Positions 1 through 8,333 of a stretch of DNA of 56,928 nucleotides are shown here, in pieces. Position 1 is the stretch's first letter. Every line of letters starts with the position of its first letter. The notes beneath the pieces were generated by a model, which did no database searches, was not told the origin of the DNA, and saw nothing but the letters and a program-made list of their open reading frames with translations. This DNA is from Bacteroidota bacterium (GTDB lineage Bacteria > Bacteroidota > Bacteroidia > Chitinophagales > Chitinophagaceae). The stretch lies in the NCBI GenBank assembly GCA_030706635.1, contig JAUZOD010000024.1, positions 1 through 56,928 on the forward strand, read 5' to 3'. The translations under genes and the position numbers were made by a program.

Positions 1-1212
1 ATGGTCGCTGACGTTTGTTTCAAAGAATTTAAAGGAGATGTTGGGATAGGATTTTAGTTCCTGTGCGATCTCGTATAAATGGGTGGACAGGACAAATAAA
101 GAGGATTTTATTTTGATCAACCCGCGAATCACCGCCGACGAACACTTCATGGCGTCTTCCACATTGGTTCCTTTAAACAATTCGTCAATTAATACCAGCC
201 ATTTTTTTTTATCGCTGATCTGGATAATGGTCTTTTTTATCCGCTGCACTTCGTTATAAAAATAACTTTCTCCTTTCACCAGATTATCCACCACATTGAT
301 ATTGCTGAGTATTCCATCGAAGAGACTGAGTTTCATATTTGAGGCGGGAACGCCCATGCCCAGGTGGGCAAGAAAAAGAGAACAGCCGATGGCCTTGATG
401 AAAGTGCTTTTTCCGGCCATATTGGCGCCGGTCAGAAAAACGAAATTACTGCCCGGATCCATTTTTACATGATAGGAAACCGGTGCGGCAAGCAGCAAAT
501 GGTAGAGGTCCGATATCTCTATATACGGTTCATCCTGTTGTATAAATTCGGGCATCACCAGTTGGTAACGTTTGCAAGCCATTGCCATGGAATACCAGGC
601 ATCGAGTTTTCCGTAAATGGCGATCAGGTCGAGTGCCGCAGTCTTAAACCGGTTCCTGATAAAATATCCGTATTGGACCACTTCCGGTGCCGTAAACTTT
701 CTCTCCGGCTTTTTTTCCACGAGTGCATTCAGAACATCGTGATCAAGTAATCTGCCGATCCGCTGAAGCAGGCCTTTCAGCAAGGAGGGACAATCTTCCG
801 TATCCGCCAGGGAAGCGATGGATTTCATGCCGCGGATAAAATCCGCAAAATGAGTAATCGAATACCGGGTGAGGGAATAATCGGGGGTATGGAAGAATTT
901 ATATGCGCCTGCGCTGAAGAGATCATAGCTGCCGGGAATGTTTTCCAGGGCTGTTTCATAGAATTTTTCCATCACCATCACGGTGCCATTGGAAATAGAG
1001 GGGGCCCAGGCATTTTCATTCCGGAGAATGATGCCCAGGATCTGCTGGGTTTCCAGGATCTTTTCCAGGCTGCCGAGCGGTTGATTGAAAAACTGGTAGA
1101 GCTGCATCCTTCCTCCAACCGTTCTGGTTTGATCCAGTTTGTTGAACAGGGAGAATTCGCCTGCGGTTTCGAAAACAGACAGGTCACTATACGTCGTTTG
1201 GTCTATTTGCAT
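1..1212 (-). CDS. MutS-family ATPase lacking the mismatch-recognition domains (3' end outside window)
   Basis: The frame is open from the ATG at 1210-1212 to the window edge (404 codons), so the C-terminus is missing. The P-loop reads GANMAGKST and the Walker B region LVLIDELFKGTN, both typical of the MutS ATPase domain. The N-terminus starts directly in the MutS core/lever region (SLFNKLDQTRTVGGRM), with no room for the mismatch-binding domain I or connector II. It is therefore a MutS-like DNA-binding ATPase rather than canonical MutS, and a role in classical mismatch repair should not be assumed. It lies 25 bp downstream of pyrC on the same strand and may be co-transcribed with it. The ATPase assignment is firm; the biological role is unknown. 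Confidence 0.85.
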   Translation of the reverse strand, partial: MQIDQTTYSDLSVFETAGEFSLFNKLDQTRTVGGRMQLYQFFNQPLGSLEKILETQQILGIILRNENAWAPSISNGTVMVMEKFYETALENIPGSYDLFSAGAYKFFHTPDYSLTRYSITHFADFIRGMKSIASLADTEDCPSLLKGLLQRIGRLLDHDVLNALVEKKPERKFTAPEVVQYGYFIRNRFKTAALDLIAIYGKLDAWYSMAMACKRYQLVMPEFIQQDEPYIEISDLYHLLLAAPVSYHVKMDPGSNFVFLTGANMAGKSTFIKAIGCSLFLAHLGMGVPASNMKLSLFDGILSNINVVDNLVKGESYFYNEVQRIKKTIIQISDKKKWLVLIDELFKGTNVEDAMKCSSAVIRGLIKIKSSLFVLSTHLYEIAQELKSYPNISFKFFETNVSDH

Positions 1213-1237
1213 AGTTGAAGCATGTACCGGAAACCAT

Positions 1238-2626
1238 TTACCGTTGAAAGCTTAGTCTTTTTCCCATTTGGGATTCATCGAACTGTCCATTTCCATAAAC
1301 TTTATGGCCGTTCACAAAAGTATTTTTGATGGTTGCAGGGAATTGCACGCCTTCGAGGGGACTCCAACCACATTTATACTGAATATTACCGGCATGGATA
1401 TCCGAAGACCCGTTCAGATCAACCATGACCAGGTCGGCAAAATAACCTTCCCGGATATATCCCCTTTCCCGGATCTGGAAGCAGACAGCTACGGCATGGC
1501 TCATTTTTTCAACCACTTTCTCCAACGATATTTTTCCCTCTTTCACATAGTGTAACATCAGCAGCAGGGAATGCTGCACCAGGGGCAGACCGGCATGGGC
1601 ATTCAGATAAGATCCTGCTTCGCCGGCCAGTTTTTCCAGTTGACCGCGGCCGTTCCGGCTATAGCCTTTCTCTTTTAGGGTGTGTGGAGCATGGTCCGTG
1701 GCAATCAGGTCCAGACGGTCATCCAGCAAAGCGACCCACAGCGCATCCCGGTTGAACGGCGCCTTGATTGCGGGATTGCATTTGATCAGGTTTCCGAGAC
1801 GCGGATAATCATCCGCCGTAAAATGCAGATGATGCACACACACCTCGGTCGTAATGCGCTTTTCTGAAAGCGGAATCCGGTTGGTGAACAACTGCATTTC
1901 TTTTTCAGTTGAAAGATGGAAAATGTGCAGTCTGGTTCCATATTTGCGGGCCAGCTCCACAGCGGCCAGGGAAGATGCATAACAGGCTTCCTCATTTCGG
2001 ATCAGGGGATGATCCGCGGCGCTGAGTTCCCTGTGTGAAGATTTAAATTGCGCCAGGTTATGCCGGATGATCTGTTCGTCTTCGCAATGCGTGGCAATCA
2101 GCACTTCGCTTCCGGCGAAGAGTTTGTTCAGCGTTCCGGAATCATCTACCAGCAGGTTCCCGGTGGAGGAGCCCATGAATATTTTAATTCCGCAGACTTC
2201 GTTTTTCTTTTCATTGGTTTTAAGCGCTTCTTCCGCATTGGTATTGGACGTGCCCATGTAAAAAGAATAATTGGCCAGCGCAGTTTTTGCACCGATGGCA
2301 TATTTCTCTTCCAGCAGTTCCTGGGTGAATGCTGGCGGCAGGGTGTTGGGCATTTCCATAAAGGAGGTGACGCCTCCCGCCACGGCGGCCCTGGACTCCG
2401 TGTGAATGTCGGCCTTATGTGTGAGTCCAGGTTCCCGGAAATGTACCTGATCGTCGATGCATCCGGGCAGCAGGTGTAACCCCTCTCCGTTGATTTCTGT
2501 TATTCCTGCGGTTGTCGAAATGGAGCCGGCGATCTTTTCTATTCGCCCGTTTCTGATCAGCAAGTCGCTGTGAAACCTGCGGCCTTCGTTGACGATGGAA
2601 ATATTCTTAATCAGGTAATTTTGCAT
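1238..2626 (-). CDS. pyrC: Dihydroorotase (class I type)
   Basis: This 462-residue amidohydrolase interconverts N-carbamoyl-aspartate and dihydroorotate in pyrimidine synthesis, in the cytoplasm. Visible motifs: LPGCIDDQVHFREPG (residues 53-67), a GIKIFMGSS segment that may hold the carbamylated metal-bridging lysine, THC and HLST histidine motifs, and ATDHAPH with the catalytic Asp. The usual HxH pair is QxH here (Gln60, His62). I recall the same QVH form in other Bacteroidota dihydroorotases, so this is probably a family trait. The gene is divergent from the outer-membrane protein gene at 2656, with only 29 bp between the starts, so their promoters must be close or overlap coding sequence. 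Confidence 0.9.
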   Translation of the reverse strand: MQNYLIKNISIVNEGRRFHSDLLIRNGRIEKIAGSISTTAGITEINGEGLHLLPGCIDDQVHFREPGLTHKADIHTESRAAVAGGVTSFMEMPNTLPPAFTQELLEEKYAIGAKTALANYSFYMGTSNTNAEEALKTNEKKNEVCGIKIFMGSSTGNLLVDDSGTLNKLFAGSEVLIATHCEDEQIIRHNLAQFKSSHRELSAADHPLIRNEEACYASSLAAVELARKYGTRLHIFHLSTEKEMQLFTNRIPLSEKRITTEVCVHHLHFTADDYPRLGNLIKCNPAIKAPFNRDALWVALLDDRLDLIATDHAPHTLKEKGYSRNGRGQLEKLAGEAGSYLNAHAGLPLVQHSLLLMLHYVKEGKISLEKVVEKMSHAVAVCFQIRERGYIREGYFADLVMVDLNGSSDIHAGNIQYKCGWSPLEGVQFPATIKNTFVNGHKVYGNGQFDESQMGKRLSFQR

Positions 2627-2655
2627 ATCTTGGATCGAAATCGTAAACAGCTTAC

Positions 2656-4362
2656 ATGGTGCAATTTATTAAAACCGTTGCAAGGCATGTGATATTTCTG
2701 ATCCTGCCCGCGTTCGGTTTCACGCAATCCACTTACCTGCCCGAAGAATCTAACTACGATCATTTCCTGGACCGCCTCGGCATTCTTCTTCAGAATAACT
2801 CAGACCTGAATGTATTTACCGCCAAACCGATGAGCCGGAAAGTGGCTGTTGAAGCGGCTGAACAGGCGGATTCTCTCAGTAAGGCCTTTCCTTACGACGA
2901 TTTCTATCACCTGTCCAAGACGGATCAGGATAACCTGCACAGCCTGCTGATGAATAACAGCGAATGGGTGCGGGGAAGCAAAGCTTCTTTCGAGAGCAAA
3001 CATCCGCTCTGGAATACGATTTATAAAACGAAGGCGAATTTTCTGGAGGTCAATGAAAAAGATTTTTTCCTCGCCATCAATCCCGTGATTCAACAACAGC
3101 AGTCCTCAGAAACGGGTAATCATGAACACGTTTTTCTAAATTCAAAAGGATTGACCGCCCGCGGGCTTATCGCCAACCACCTGGGGTTCTCCACCTATAT
3201 TACGGACAATCAGGAGCGGGGGCCCAGCTTTTTTCAGGAACGTGTTAGAGCAAATGGTTTTCCGGCAGTTCCGGGCGCCGGCTATTTTAAGCCCTTCAAA
3301 GGAACAGCTTTCGATTATTTCGATGTCAGGGGATCCATCAATGTGGATTTCTGGAAATATTTCAGTGCGCAGTTCGGGTATGACAAAAACTTTATCGGCA
3401 ATGGATACCGCAGTCTTTTTCTGAGCGACTATGCGGCGCCTTATCTATTCCTGAAGCTCAATACCCGCATCTGGAAAATAAATTACCAGACGATCTTTAT
3501 GGAGCTGATCAGCCAGCACCAGACCGGCGATTATCAGTATCCGAGAAAATATGCCGTGGTGCATCATCTGAGTGTGAATGCCACGAAATGGCTGAACCTG
3601 GGTTTATATGATAATGTGGTTTTCAGCCGGGCAGATTATTTCGACTTCTCTTATCTCAATCCTGTTATTTTCCTGGTGGCGGCGCAGCAGCAGAATGGCA
3701 GCCCGGATAAAACCACGGTGGGGCTGGATTTCAAGGCAAACGCCGGACATGCAGTACAGATTTACGGCCAGTTGCTGATCAATGAATTTGTGCTTCATGA
3801 GGTGCTGCACTATTCCCATGGATGGTGGGGTAACAAACAAGGACTGCAGCTCGGTATTAAATACATTGATGCCTTTAATCTGAAGAACCTGGACTTCCAG
3901 TTCGAAACCAACCTGGTGCGTCCTTATACCTATGCACACAACGATTCGGTATCCAATTATTCTCATTACAACCAGCCCCTGGGCCATCCGCTGGGATCTA
4001 ATTTTATTGAATTCATCGGCATTGGCAGGTATCAGCCCGTTTATAAATGGAATGTGGAATTGAAGTGCATCTATTACCGGCAGGGACTCGATTCCGGGGG
4101 AATCAATTACGGAAGCAATATCTTTCTGAATTATAATACACGTCCGGCGGACTACGGTTTCGGCCTGCCTTCCGGGGTGCCTGCAAATTGTCTGAACGCT
4201 TCAGCCTATGTTTCATATCAGTGGAAAGAAAATCTTTTTCTGGAAGGCACGATCATGCACCGTTCTTTCTCAAGGCATGATCTGGTTACCAGCACGACCA
4301 GCTCCACCACTTTTACACTGGGTTTACGGATGAATATGTTCCGGAGAATATATGACTACTGA
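2656..4362 (+). CDS. Outer-membrane beta-barrel protein, RemB/Wzi-like
   Basis: This 568-residue protein has an N-terminal hydrophobic export signal (about residues 7-22, ending FGFTQS). It continues with alternating aromatic and polar stretches typical of an outer-membrane barrel and ends in alternating hydrophobic residues closing in YDY. The segment FIGNGYRSLFLSD resembles a motif I associate with Wzi-like capsule-assembly proteins and the gliding protein RemB of Flavobacterium. The barrel and export calls follow from the sequence. The RemB/Wzi relationship is from memory and unconfirmed; a generic surface-polysaccharide or gliding role is the best guess. It converges on porT with a 3-bp gap, leaving no space for a separate terminator. 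Confidence 0.6.
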   Translation: MVQFIKTVARHVIFLILPAFGFTQSTYLPEESNYDHFLDRLGILLQNNSDLNVFTAKPMSRKVAVEAAEQADSLSKAFPYDDFYHLSKTDQDNLHSLLMNNSEWVRGSKASFESKHPLWNTIYKTKANFLEVNEKDFFLAINPVIQQQQSSETGNHEHVFLNSKGLTARGLIANHLGFSTYITDNQERGPSFFQERVRANGFPAVPGAGYFKPFKGTAFDYFDVRGSINVDFWKYFSAQFGYDKNFIGNGYRSLFLSDYAAPYLFLKLNTRIWKINYQTIFMELISQHQTGDYQYPRKYAVVHHLSVNATKWLNLGLYDNVVFSRADYFDFSYLNPVIFLVAAQQQNGSPDKTTVGLDFKANAGHAVQIYGQLLINEFVLHEVLHYSHGWWGNKQGLQLGIKYIDAFNLKNLDFQFETNLVRPYTYAHNDSVSNYSHYNQPLGHPLGSNFIEFIGIGRYQPVYKWNVELKCIYYRQGLDSGGINYGSNIFLNYNTRPADYGFGLPSGVPANCLNASAYVSYQWKENLFLEGTIMHRSFSRHDLVTSTTSSTTFTLGLRMNMFRRIYDY

Positions 4363-4365
4363 TCA

Positions 4366-5112
4366 TTATCCCTCAAAGATCAGGGAGAAGATGATCATGC
4401 GGGAGCGCAGTTTGTCAATGCTGCTGGAATAGATGAGATTCGGGTCCCGGGAATGGGAATTGATTATGCCGTTGCTGATCTTAATTTCCGGCGAAAGAAT
4501 AAATACCGGGAAGAAGAACTGGAAACCGATCCCTGCTTCAATGCTGAAATCGTAAGGCTTGAGTTTTACCAGATCATCTGCTTTTCTGGATGTTGCATTG
4601 GAGGCCAGGTCATACTGATAATTAACGCCCCCCAGCATATATACCCGGAAATTATCGATGCGGTCAGACAGGAATTTTACCTGTAAGGGAAATCCCAACA
4701 GAATAGACTCTACCCGTTTCGTGGCGACCGCCTGTTCTCCCGGCGCCGGATATTTAATATTATAGGTGAGGTTTTTATAGGAAAACATCAATTGCGGAAA
4801 TACAATCCGGAACTCCAGGTGTTTGCTGAATTTAAACGTATGCATGCCGGCCAGGCCAAACCCACCGGTATTCACCGGATTGACGGACAGTACACTGTCG
4901 CTTTGCAAAAATGATGGATGGGACTCTACCTGAAAATGAGAGGTATTGTAAATAAGGGCTATCCCCAGGTGATAGAATTTGCTGTCATTATCCGGCAAAT
5001 TGATATTATCCCTCAGCTGTGCCCGGGCACCCATGGAAAACATCAGGGTGAGCGTGAATAAGACGAATAAAACCCGGTTTAGCTTTCTTTTGTTCCGCAA
5101 TAAATCGTGCAT
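4366..5112 (-). CDS. porT: PorT-family protein, T9SS-associated outer-membrane barrel
   Basis: This 248-residue protein has a signal peptide (hydrophobic stretch about residues 14-30, ending GARAQ) followed by a small beta-barrel. The pattern FYHLGIALIYNTSHF near the mature N-terminus and the later GFGLAG and LEFRIVFPQLMFSY segments match the PorT/SprT family, which is needed for type IX secretion and gliding in Bacteroidota. The start at 5112 lies 34 bp inside the 3' end of menG, so translation is probably coupled. The menG-porT order is, as I recall, conserved in the phylum. T9SS cargo-like proteins occur in this window at 7383-8333 and 16518-16940. Confidence 0.8.
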   Translation of the reverse strand: MHDLLRNKRKLNRVLFVLFTLTLMFSMGARAQLRDNINLPDNDSKFYHLGIALIYNTSHFQVESHPSFLQSDSVLSVNPVNTGGFGLAGMHTFKFSKHLEFRIVFPQLMFSYKNLTYNIKYPAPGEQAVATKRVESILLGFPLQVKFLSDRIDNFRVYMLGGVNYQYDLASNATSRKADDLVKLKPYDFSIEAGIGFQFFFPVFILSPEIKISNGIINSHSRDPNLIYSSSIDKLRSRMIIFSLIFEG

Positions 5113-5828
5113 ATACCTAAACTGAGCTTTTTGCTGTACGTGTTAATAAATCCGGTTTTTTTCAGGATTTCTGTAAAAACATCTCCTTCCGGAAAGGCAT
5201 TGACAGAATCATTCAGATATTGGTATGCATCCAGATTCCCGGACAGCATTTTTCCGATACGCGGGGTTATATACCGGAGATAAATTTTATAGATCTTCAG
5301 AAAGGGTCCTTTCCGGGGCTTTGAAAACTCAAGGATCACCAGTTTACCTTCCGGTTTCAGCACCCTGTGCATTTCCTGCAAGCCCTTCTCCAGATTCTGG
5401 AAATTGCGCACCCCGAAAGCCACCGTTACGGCTTCAAACGAAGCCCCCGGAAAATTTATTGCCTCACTATCACCCTCCTGAAGGGTAATTTGCGGCTTTA
5501 ACCTGAGTTTAGCAATTTTCTGATTTCCAAGCTCCAGCATGCCGGAGGAGATGTCTATCCCCACGATCCTTTCCGGCCTCAGCTGTCTTGCCATCCGGAT
5601 GGCCAGATCGCCAGTGCCGGTTGCCACATCCAGGATTATGGCAGGACGAATGGATTCCAGCTCCCGGATGGCTTTGCTTCGCCAGTATTTATCCACACCC
5701 CCGCTTAGGAAATGATTCAGGAAGTCGTAACGGGATGCGATTTTATCGAACATCTCCGCCACCTGCTGCTTTTTAGTCCGGGAAGAATCTTTGAAGGGAA
5801 CAATGCTGTCGTGCTGGTAAGGCGCCAT
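5079..5828 (-). CDS. menG: Demethylmenaquinone methyltransferase (UbiE/MenG)
   Basis: This 249-residue class I SAM methyltransferase has the UbiE signature near its N-terminus (MFDKIASRYDFLN), SAM motif I (DVATGTGDLA) and the family motif FGVRNFQNL. It performs the last step of menaquinone synthesis, C-methylation of demethylmenaquinone, at the membrane. Ubiquinone is not expected in Bacteroidota. The ATG at 5828 is the only plausible start, because no other Met occurs before the family core. A perfect -7 box ends only 7 bp upstream of it, so the mRNA may be nearly leaderless. It overlaps porT by 34 bp at its 3' end. Confidence 0.93.
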   Translation of the reverse strand: MAPYQHDSIVPFKDSSRTKKQQVAEMFDKIASRYDFLNHFLSGGVDKYWRSKAIRELESIRPAIILDVATGTGDLAIRMARQLRPERIVGIDISSGMLELGNQKIAKLRLKPQITLQEGDSEAINFPGASFEAVTVAFGVRNFQNLEKGLQEMHRVLKPEGKLVILEFSKPRKGPFLKIYKIYLRYITPRIGKMLSGNLDAYQYLNDSVNAFPEGDVFTEILKKTGFINTYSKKLSLGICTIYCGTKES

Positions 5829-5835
5829 GGGCTGG

Positions 5836-5843
5836 CAAAATTA
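5836..5843 (-). promoter_or_regulatory. Bacteroidota-type -7 box upstream of menG
   Basis: Read leftward, the sequence is TAATTTTG, a perfect match to the TAnnTTTG -7 element. Its 3' end is 7 bp from the menG ATG, so a normally placed transcription start would fall on or next to the start codon. I could not identify a convincing -33 TTTG. A T-rich run, which belongs to the preceding terminator, lies roughly where it would be. Confidence 0.45.
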
Positions 5844-5866
5844 GCCCTTCGGCCGGTTTATTCTGT

Positions 5867-5903
5867 AAAAAAAACCCGCAGGGACAACGTTCCCTGCGGG
5901 TTT
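5867..5903 (-). terminator. Strong intrinsic terminator, leftward
   Basis: A perfect 13-bp stem (5872-5884 with 5891-5903, including CCCGCAGGGA and its complement) closes a 6-nt loop. An eight-A run on its left flank (5867-5874) becomes a U-tract when read leftward. Read rightward it is followed by A's, so it acts on leftward transcripts. The only sequence it can serve is the 5908-6186 interval, because menG starts downstream of it. Confidence 0.85.
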
Positions 5904-5934
5904 AAAAAAAAGTCATTTGGAAAGCGGTCTTTAC

Positions 5935-6111
5935 TTATCCCAGCAAAGGTGCTCGGTCAGGGCCACCGTTGGTACATTGCCGCCGTTGGTTGATGATATA
6001 ATTCCAGGTACTGGAGGCATCGATGCTGTTATAGGTGTCCAGATCGCTGGCTATACCCATGTATCCGTTGTTTTGACCCTGACAATTTAGGCAAATTGTG
6101 CTTATGCCGGC
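5935..6111 (-). pseudogene. Possible small peptide gene or remnant just upstream of a terminator
   Basis: A leftward frame is open from 6111 to a TAA at 5935-5937. Its first ATG is at 6060, giving 41 codons; upstream of that ATG the frame reads ICLNCQGQNNGYM before a stop. A second frame, open to a TAA at 5931-5933, ends in TNGGNVPTVALTEHLCWDK. Both have ordinary-looking composition, as if one small Cys-containing protein had been broken by a frameshift. The dedicated leftward terminator 28 bp downstream is the main reason to list it. I recognise no family. It may be a decayed gene, a small peptide gene or chance. Confidence 0.25.
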
Positions 6112-6186
6112 TCATATATTTTTTATGATCAGATAACCCGGCTCCCTTTTATCGGGACCTGAGTTTCTGAAATATTAACTTGCAGC

Positions 6187-6819
6187 ATGGAAATCAGATC
6201 CGCTAAATATGTGATCAGCAGTCCCGATATTCAAAGTTGCCCTGCAGCGGACAGGCCCGAATACGCTTTCATCGGCAGGAGCAACGTAGGTAAATCTTCG
6301 CTGATCAATATGCTGGTTGATATAGATAAGCTGGCTAAGACTTCCGCGGCTCCGGGAAAAACCCAGTTGATCAATCATTTTGACATTGAAAGCATCAGTT
6401 CTTCCAGAGTGGTTTCCAAATGGTATCTGGTGGATCTTCCCGGTTATGGTTTTGCGAAAGTATCCATGGCCCAGCGTAAGAAATGGGAAAAAATGATCGA
6501 GGATTATCTGAGAAAGCGCGAAACTCTGGTGCATGTATTTATTTTGATTGACAGCCGGCACAGTCCCCAGAAACTGGATCTGGATTTTGTCAACAATCTT
6601 GGGAAATGGGAAATTCCCTTCTCCCTTGTTTTTACAAAATCAGATAAAGAAAATCAGCGGACCGTTCAGGCCAATGTAAAGGCTTTTTTAAATAGCATGC
6701 TGAAAACCTGGCAGTTTCTTCCGCAGCATTTTATCAGTAGTGCGGTGAAAAAATTGGGCAGGGATCAGCTGCTCCGACTGATCGAAGAGATGAATAAGGA
6801 GTTAAAGGAAATCAAATAG
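6187..6819 (+). CDS. engB: Ribosome biogenesis GTPase EngB/YsxC
   Basis: This 210-residue TRAFAC-class GTPase has G1 GRSNVGKSS (residues 30-38), a G2 Thr in APGKTQ, G3 DLPGYG (about 87-92) and G4 TKSD. Size and motif order fit EngB, which acts late in assembly of the large ribosomal subunit and is usually essential. The ATG at 6187 is the first in frame. It converges on the YkuK-like gene with a 29-bp gap containing no obvious terminator. Confidence 0.93.
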   Translation: MEIRSAKYVISSPDIQSCPAADRPEYAFIGRSNVGKSSLINMLVDIDKLAKTSAAPGKTQLINHFDIESISSSRVVSKWYLVDLPGYGFAKVSMAQRKKWEKMIEDYLRKRETLVHVFILIDSRHSPQKLDLDFVNNLGKWEIPFSLVFTKSDKENQRTVQANVKAFLNSMLKTWQFLPQHFISSAVKKLGRDQLLRLIEEMNKELKEIK

Positions 6820-6848
6820 CCGACGTTTTCCGGGAATTCCAGACCTGA

Positions 6849-7322
6849 TCAGTTCACCACTTTATTCGCGCAGCTGCTGCTGGCAAAGGCTTCCGGCTTG
6901 GCTTTGAATGCAAAGCCCATGCCCAGGATATAACCCATGGCTTCTTTCAGTGCGTCGTTGCTTTTGAAGTTCGGATTGGTATTGATGTCTGCATGCACTT
7001 CCATATCCACATTGTATTTTGTGAACAATGGACAAAGTTCATAGGCGATCTCAATGCTCCGGGCAACTTCCACCAGCATACGTTCCTTGATGCTGTACCG
7101 GGTTTTTGTTTTTTCGTTGTGAATGAACATGAAACCCCCGTGGCCTTCCCGGAGGAAAACAATAACCGTTGCGAATTCTGTTTCTGCGCCTTTAACCTGG
7201 GAGTCGGTTCCGATACAAACTTTCAGATGAAATCCATTCTGTGTCTCCCGCCGGATTGCATTTTCCACTTCGCGGGCAATGGGCAATTCGATGAGATCGC
7301 CGTTAAATTTTCGCCATAGCAT
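6849..7322 (-). CDS. YkuK/DUF458-like RNase H-fold protein
   Basis: This is a 157-residue cytoplasmic protein. IGTDSQ near residue 38, the region LKVCIGTDSQ followed by ATVIVFL, a charged stretch containing SIKERML, an acidic VHADIN segment and a C-terminal KPEAFASSSCANK match the DUF458/YkuK family. That family is predicted to have an RNase H fold, with acidic residues on adjacent strands. No enzymatic function is firmly assigned to it as far as I know. It stands alone between engB (convergent) and the secreted metzincin-like gene (same strand, 60 bp downstream). Confidence 0.75.
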   Translation of the reverse strand: MLWRKFNGDLIELPIAREVENAIRRETQNGFHLKVCIGTDSQVKGAETEFATVIVFLREGHGGFMFIHNEKTKTRYSIKERMLVEVARSIEIAYELCPLFTKYNVDMEVHADINTNPNFKSNDALKEAMGYILGMGFAFKAKPEAFASSSCANKVVN

Positions 7323-7382
7323 ATGGTAATGGGTTTTTCGAATTTAACGAAAAATCACTTCTGCAAAAAAAATAGTTGTTGA

Positions 7383-8333
7383 TTAGCGGAGTATCTTCTG
7401 TGATCCGGACCCGGTTTCGCCGTACCATTGCAGCACCAGCACTGCATTTGCGGTGGAACCGGCCTGAATCTGATTCCATCCTTTTTTGAGGTTTCCCTGC
7501 GTGAGTAAGCGCCCACTGATGTCAAAAAGACGGTAGTTATAGTCACCCGTGCTGTTCAGATCAATGGAGCCCGATAGCTGGGTTTGAACTTTTACTGCCG
7601 CATCCGGGGAGCTGATGTGCGTTTCGCTGCTCACAGACTTCCTGCGATAGCCGATTTCATTGGGCTCGCCGGCAATAAGGGCGGTGTCACTTTGAAAATC
7701 GCGGGCTCCTGTAGACGAAGTTCCGTTGCTCCAGTCGGCCGTTTTATAGAAGGGAATGCCCATCAAAGGCGCTTCATTGGAGAATATATTGTTTTCGCCT
7801 CCGCTGAGTTCAGAGATCATGATACCATACGAATCGTACAGGCTTTGATGCTGCAATCCTAGCGTATGACCGATCTGATGGGTTGCTGCTGCGGCGATGA
7901 ACAATGGGTTGTTGGACAAATGGTCAGTAAAAACCCAGGCTGGCGTATCATCGCCCCACACAAACGAACCCACGGCAGACACGCCCGGAGCTGGTCCGTA
8001 CCAGCTGCCCTTTGGTGTGATGATGATGCGCGTCCGCTGATGGATAGGCGCTCTTTCGTAAACGGCCGGATCCGTGGTAATGTTCAGGTTGAACAGAATA
8101 AAATGTTCTGCAATTTTTTTGTGTATATAGGCGATGGTTGCCGGGGAGAAACCGGCAGATTCCGCAATGATTTTTCCCTGTTCATTCCATAGTGTCCCCT
8201 CCACCGTAGCTCCGTCAAAATCCAGATACACCGTTGCCGCCGCCGGCGGATAGCTGTTGAGCAGAGGTGTCTGCGCTTTTATTCCGCTGACGGTAATCAC
8301 AAACAGCATTATTTGGAGTATAGGTATTTTCAT
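7383..8333 (-). CDS. Secreted metzincin-like protein with Glu-to-Gln active site and T9SS tail
   Basis: This 316-residue protein has a signal peptide (residues 1-20, ending GIKA), a metzincin-like domain and a C-terminal T9SS type A-like sorting domain (about 240-316, with YNYRLFDISGRLLTQGNL and a basic end). The zinc-binding helix reads HQIGHTLGLQH (residues 152-162). The three zinc His are kept, but the catalytic Glu of HExxHxxGxxH is Gln153 (codon CAG at 7875-7877). A Met-turn-like GIM follows at 170-172. As read, it should bind zinc but be inactive or weak as a protease. Its start overlaps the stop of the upstream small secreted protein by 4 bp (ATGA), so the two are coupled. Confidence 0.75.
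   Translation of the reverse strand: MKIPILQIMLFVITVSGIKAQTPLLNSYPPAAATVYLDFDGATVEGTLWNEQGKIIAESAGFSPATIAYIHKKIAEHFILFNLNITTDPAVYERAPIHQRTRIIITPKGSWYGPAPGVSAVGSFVWGDDTPAWVFTDHLSNNPLFIAAAATHQIGHTLGLQHQSLYDSYGIMISELSGGENNIFSNEAPLMGIPFYKTADWSNGTSSTGARDFQSDTALIAGEPNEIGYRRKSVSSETHISSPDAAVKVQTQLSGSIDLNSTGDYNYRLFDISGRLLTQGNLKKGWNQIQAGSTANAVLVLQWYGETGSGSQKILR

Larger units (their letters stand above)
5829..6186. other. 358-bp intergenic region between menG and engB
   Basis: From left to right it holds the menG -7 box, the leftward terminator, a short leftward open frame (5935-6111) described separately, and the engB upstream region. Directly before engB, TTAACTTG resembles a weak TAnnTTG box. I see no RNA gene. 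Confidence 0.6.

Noticed and set aside
364-1218. Rightward open frames opposite the MutS-like gene
   Set aside because: They are shadows of the leftward coding sequence, with no family match and no start context. The leftward frame has unmistakable ATPase motifs.
5712-5993. Rightward open frame across the menG start and the terminator
   Set aside because: It reads through the antisense of menG and the terminator stem, and has no recognisable domain.
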